From Comamonadaceae bacterium PBBC2 (GTDB taxonomy: Bacteria > Pseudomonadota > Gammaproteobacteria > Burkholderiales > Burkholderiaceae_C): DNA of 64,000 nucleotides. Both the position numbers and the translations under genes were made by a program. The notes beneath the pieces are model-generated. The model had not been told where the DNA came from and did not search any database. It saw only the letters and a list, made by a program, of their open reading frames with translations. Position 1 is the stretch's first letter. Each line of letters starts with the position of its first letter. Below, one piece after another: positions 61,825 through 64,000 of this stretch. The DNA lies in NCBI GenBank assembly GCA_002255935.1, contig NKIO01000004.1:29124-93123 (forward strand). Direction: 5' to 3'.

Positions 61825-62379
61825 ATGCCGGACTTGAACGTCAACGAATACCTCAAAAGCCACATCCGCACCGTGCCCGACTGGCCCGCACCAGGCGTGC
61901 AGTTCCGCGACATCACGCCGCTCTTGCAAGACCCCCGCGTGTTCCGTGTGCTGATCGACGCGTTTGTGCACCGTTACATGGCCGCAGGCATGCGTCCCGA
62001 TGTGGTGGCCGGGTTGGATGCCCGCGGCTTCATCTTGGGCTCGGTGGTGGCCTATGAGCTGGGCCTGGGCTTTGTGCCCATCCGCAAAAAAGGCAAGCTG
62101 CCCTTCACCACCGTGGAAGAAACCTACGAACTCGAATACGGCAGTGCCACCGTCGAGCTGCACACCGATGCGGTCAAAGCGGGCCAACGTGTTTTGTTGA
62201 TCGACGACTTGATCGCCACCGGCGGCACCATGATGGCGGGCAAGAAGCTGCTGGAGAAATTGGGCGCCACCGTGCTCGAAGGCGCAGCCATTGTGGATCT
62301 GCCCGAGTTGGGCGGCTCGCAGCGCATCCAAGCCTCGGGGCTGAAGCTGTTCACGCTGGTGTCTTTCGACGGGCACTGA
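61825..62379 (+). CDS. apt: Adenine phosphoribosyltransferase
   Basis: Purine salvage enzyme of 184 residues that makes AMP from adenine and PRPP. The PRPP-binding motif is [13 protein letters not shown]; the N-terminal [21 protein letters not shown] and [21 protein letters not shown] segments are specific for Apt. It begins four bases after the antiporter stop, with a GCTGAAGCC context, so it is probably expressed from the same message. Confidence 0.96.
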   Translation: MPDLNVNEYLKSHIRTVPDWPAPGVQFRDITPLLQDPRVFRVLIDAFVHRYMAAGMRPDVVAGLDARGFILGSVVAYELGLGFVPIRKKGKLPFTTVEETYELEYGSATVELHTDAVKAGQRVLLIDDLIATGGTMMAGKKLLEKLGATVLEGAAIVDLPELGGSQRIQASGLKLFTLVSFDGH

Positions 62380-62481
62380 CAGCGACCGAGCAAGCACGCC
62401 TGCGAGACGCGCTGTCGCGCACAGTGCTGACAAACGGCAGCGCAGCTTTTACGCTGTCCTTTTTGCCCCTACAGGACTGCC

Positions 62482-63018
62482 ATGACCTCAACCGCCACCA
62501 CGCCTCCCGCTGCGGACGATCGCGTGCCTTATGCCAAACCCCAGCCTTGGGGCATGTCGCCCGACATGGTCATCCCCGATGTGGACACCGATGACGAGCG
62601 TTTGTGGGCGCCTGTTGCGCCGGGCATCTGGTCACGCCCCTTGCATCTGAATGTGACCGGTGGTTTTTACATCCACCTGCTCAAGGTCAAGCGTTCGGGT
62701 TTGCTGCAGCGCCACCGCCATTCGGGCATGGTGCATGCCTATGTTTTGCGCGGCAAATGGCTGTATCTGGAGCACGATTGGGTGGCCGAACAAGGGGGCT
62801 ATGTGTACGAGCCGCCGGGCGAGACCCACACCTTGGTCGTGCCCGACGATTGCCAAGACATGGTGACCATGTTCACGGTGCATGGTGCCTTGATGTATGT
62901 GGACACCCAAGGCAATGCCACCGGCTACGACGATGTGTTCACGCGCATTGAGAAGTACCGGGCGCATTTTGAAAACGTCGGCTTGGGCGCGGACTATGTG
63001 AAGAACTTCATGCGTTGA
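62482..63018 (+). CDS. Cupin dioxygenase-like protein (2,4'-dihydroxyacetophenone dioxygenase family)
   Basis: Single-domain cupin of 178 residues. Metal ligands are probably in QRHRHSGMVHAYVLRG (His-X-His pattern) with a Glu in YEPPGETHTLV and a His near FTVHGALMYV. It resembles the 2,4'-dihydroxyacetophenone dioxygenase/ChrR-like cupins. The enzyme would act on an aromatic ketone, but some family members have no shown activity. It stands alone with an intrinsic terminator directly after it. Confidence 0.85.
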   Translation: MTSTATTPPAADDRVPYAKPQPWGMSPDMVIPDVDTDDERLWAPVAPGIWSRPLHLNVTGGFYIHLLKVKRSGLLQRHRHSGMVHAYVLRGKWLYLEHDWVAEQGGYVYEPPGETHTLVVPDDCQDMVTMFTVHGALMYVDTQGNATGYDDVFTRIEKYRAHFENVGLGADYVKNFMR

Positions 63019-63038
63019 TGTTCAACGCGCTGCAAAGC

Positions 63039-63069
63039 AAAAGGCCTGCTCGGTGAGCAGGCCTTTTTT
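63039..63069. terminator. Bidirectional intrinsic terminator, cupin-livM
   Basis: AAAGGCCTGCTC and GAGCAGGCCTTTTTT form a perfect GC-rich hairpin with A- and T-runs on both sides between the convergent cupin and livM genes. Confidence 0.9.
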
Positions 63070-63088
63070 GCGTGGTGCGGGGCTGTGA

Positions 63089-64000
63089 TTACAGCGGCTT
63101 TTTGAGCCAGTGGGCGATCTCGCCAATGATGCCGCGGCGGAAAGCCAGCACGCAGATCACGAAGATCACACCTTGGATGATGGTGACCCAGGCGCCAAAT
63201 TGGGCCAAATAGTTTTGCATGCTCACGATCACCGCTGCGCCCACCACAGGGCCAAACAAGGTGCCCAAGCCGCCCAGCAGGGTCATCAACACCACTTCGC
63301 CCGACATGGACCAGTGCACATCGGTCAGCGATGCCAATTGGAAAACCAGCGACTTGGTGGCACCGGCTGTGCCTGCCAAGGCACCCGAGATGACAAAGGC
63401 AATCAGCTTGTAGCGGTCGGTGTCATAACCCAGCGAAATGGCGCGGTCTTGGTTTTCGCGAATGGCTTTGAGGATCTGGCCAAAGGGTGAGTGCACGATG
63501 CGCCAGATCAGTGAAAAGCCCATCAGGAAGATGGCCAGCACAAACACGTACATCGTGAAATTCTCTTGCAAATCAAAGACGCCAAACAGCTTGCCGCGGG
63601 GCACGCTTTGAATGCCGTCTTCACCGCCGGTGAACGGTGTTTGCAGGTAGAAGAAGAACACCATTTGCGAGAACGCCAAAGTGATCATCGCAAAATAAAT
63701 GCCTTGTCTGCGAATGGCCAAGGAGCCGGTGACCAAGGCCAACAAAGCGGAGCAACCGGTGGCAAACAGCACGGCCAACTCGGGGTTCCAGCCCCAGACT
63801 TTGGCAGCGTGTGCGGCGGCATAACCGGCGGTGCCCAAGAACATGGCGTGACCGAACGACAGCAAGCCGCCAAAGCCGATGAGCAGGTTGAAAGCGCAGG
63901 CAAACAAGGCAAAGCACATGACCTTCATCAGGAAGATCGGATAGACCCAGATGGGCGCGATGACCAGCAGCATCACCATGATGGCAAAGGCCACCCACTG
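63089..64000 (-). CDS. livM: Branched-chain amino-acid-type ABC transporter permease LivM (5' partial)
   Basis: Inner-membrane permease of the branched-chain amino acid/urea/amide ABC class. The visible 304 residues have eight or more helices, with FNLLIGFGGLLSFGHAMFLG at the start, KAIRENQDRAISLGYDTDRYK (the cytoplasmic EAA-like loop) and LGGLGTLFGPVVGAAVI near the end. The reading frame continues past base 64000, so the N-terminus and the rest of the operon (livH, livF, livG, receptor) are beyond the window. The ligand may be an amino acid or an aromatic acid; nothing here decides it. Confidence 0.93.
   Translation of the reverse strand, partial: QWVAFAIMVMLLVIAPIWVYPIFLMKVMCFALFACAFNLLIGFGGLLSFGHAMFLGTAGYAAAHAAKVWGWNPELAVLFATGCSALLALVTGSLAIRRQGIYFAMITLAFSQMVFFFYLQTPFTGGEDGIQSVPRGKLFGVFDLQENFTMYVFVLAIFLMGFSLIWRIVHSPFGQILKAIRENQDRAISLGYDTDRYKLIAFVISGALAGTAGATKSLVFQLASLTDVHWSMSGEVVLMTLLGGLGTLFGPVVGAAVIVSMQNYLAQFGAWVTIIQGVIFVICVLAFRRGIIGEIAHWLKKPL

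Noticed and set aside
1..64000. CRISPR arrays, tRNA or rRNA genes, prophage or intact insertion sequences
   Set aside because: Regular short spacered repeats, cloverleaf-like segments and transposase or phage genes were looked for by eye and none was convincing; the repeats present are REP-type palindromes.

Overview
The window looks like a chromosomal segment of a high-GC betaproteobacterium, most likely Burkholderiales/Comamonadaceae (Limnohabitans, Rhodoferax, Polaromonas or Hydrogenophaga type). The signs are four Bug-type periplasmic solute receptors, a MetX-MetW pair, the lptD-surA-rsmA and kdsD-kdsC-lptC envelope gene blocks, and several aromatic-compound oxygenases each with its own regulator. 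I see no rRNA, tRNA, CRISPR array, prophage or intact insertion sequence.

Layout. 1-3.2 kb: malic enzyme (cut by the window edge), then a secreted barnase-type RNase and its barstar inhibitor. 3.4-14.2 kb: rsmA, surA and lptD on the minus strand; amgK, rsmE and an MFS transporter on the plus strand; an alpha/beta hydrolase and an M20 peptidase; a MobA-like nucleotidyltransferase. 14.2-19.4 kb: a complete acyclic sugar-acid (L-threonate/tetronate) catabolic operon, Bug receptor-ltnD-otnK-otnC-otnI, with GTAG-type REP palindromes in three of its intergenic gaps. 19.9-36.3 kb: two paralogous aromatic side-chain oxidation modules. Each has a TsaR-like LysR regulator, a TsaM/VanA-like Rieske oxygenase, a TsaB/VanB-like reductase, an alcohol dehydrogenase, an aldehyde dehydrogenase and a Bug receptor. 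They flank a sulfatase and two DUF202 membrane proteins and end at a TSUP (TsaS/TauE-like) permease. The first module has the gene order of the Comamonas 4-toluenesulfonate operon tsaMBCD with a divergent tsaR.

36.3-44.5 kb: a gene-poor stretch ending in a LexA box and a small membrane protein, then NIPSNAP and Bug genes, a Cys-rich orphan, two YceI proteins with cytochrome b561, a DODA-type dioxygenase divergent from a LysR gene, and an aldehyde dehydrogenase. 44.5-52.2 kb: a Tat-exported PhoX-like protein, a cytochrome c, a lipocalin, an SDR and a GntR regulator divergent from an FAD hydroxylase-DUF2783-VOC operon. 52.2-54.7 kb: metXW behind a SAM-II-type riboswitch with an intrinsic terminator, and a GDT1-type Mn exporter. 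54.8-64 kb: an ammonium transporter with a sigma-54-type promoter, a glycine-rich RRM protein, kdsD-kdsC-lptC-SDR, a Kef-type antiporter, apt, a cupin dioxygenase, and livM (cut by the window edge).

Functionally the window combines housekeeping envelope biogenesis (LPS transport, Kdo synthesis, outer-membrane chaperone, peptidoglycan recycling) with an accessory catabolic block aimed at small organic acids and aromatic compounds. The main points for follow-up are the duplicated tsa-like modules with sulfatase and TSUP permease, the SAM-II riboswitch, the SOS-box small membrane protein, and the several families of GTAG palindromes.
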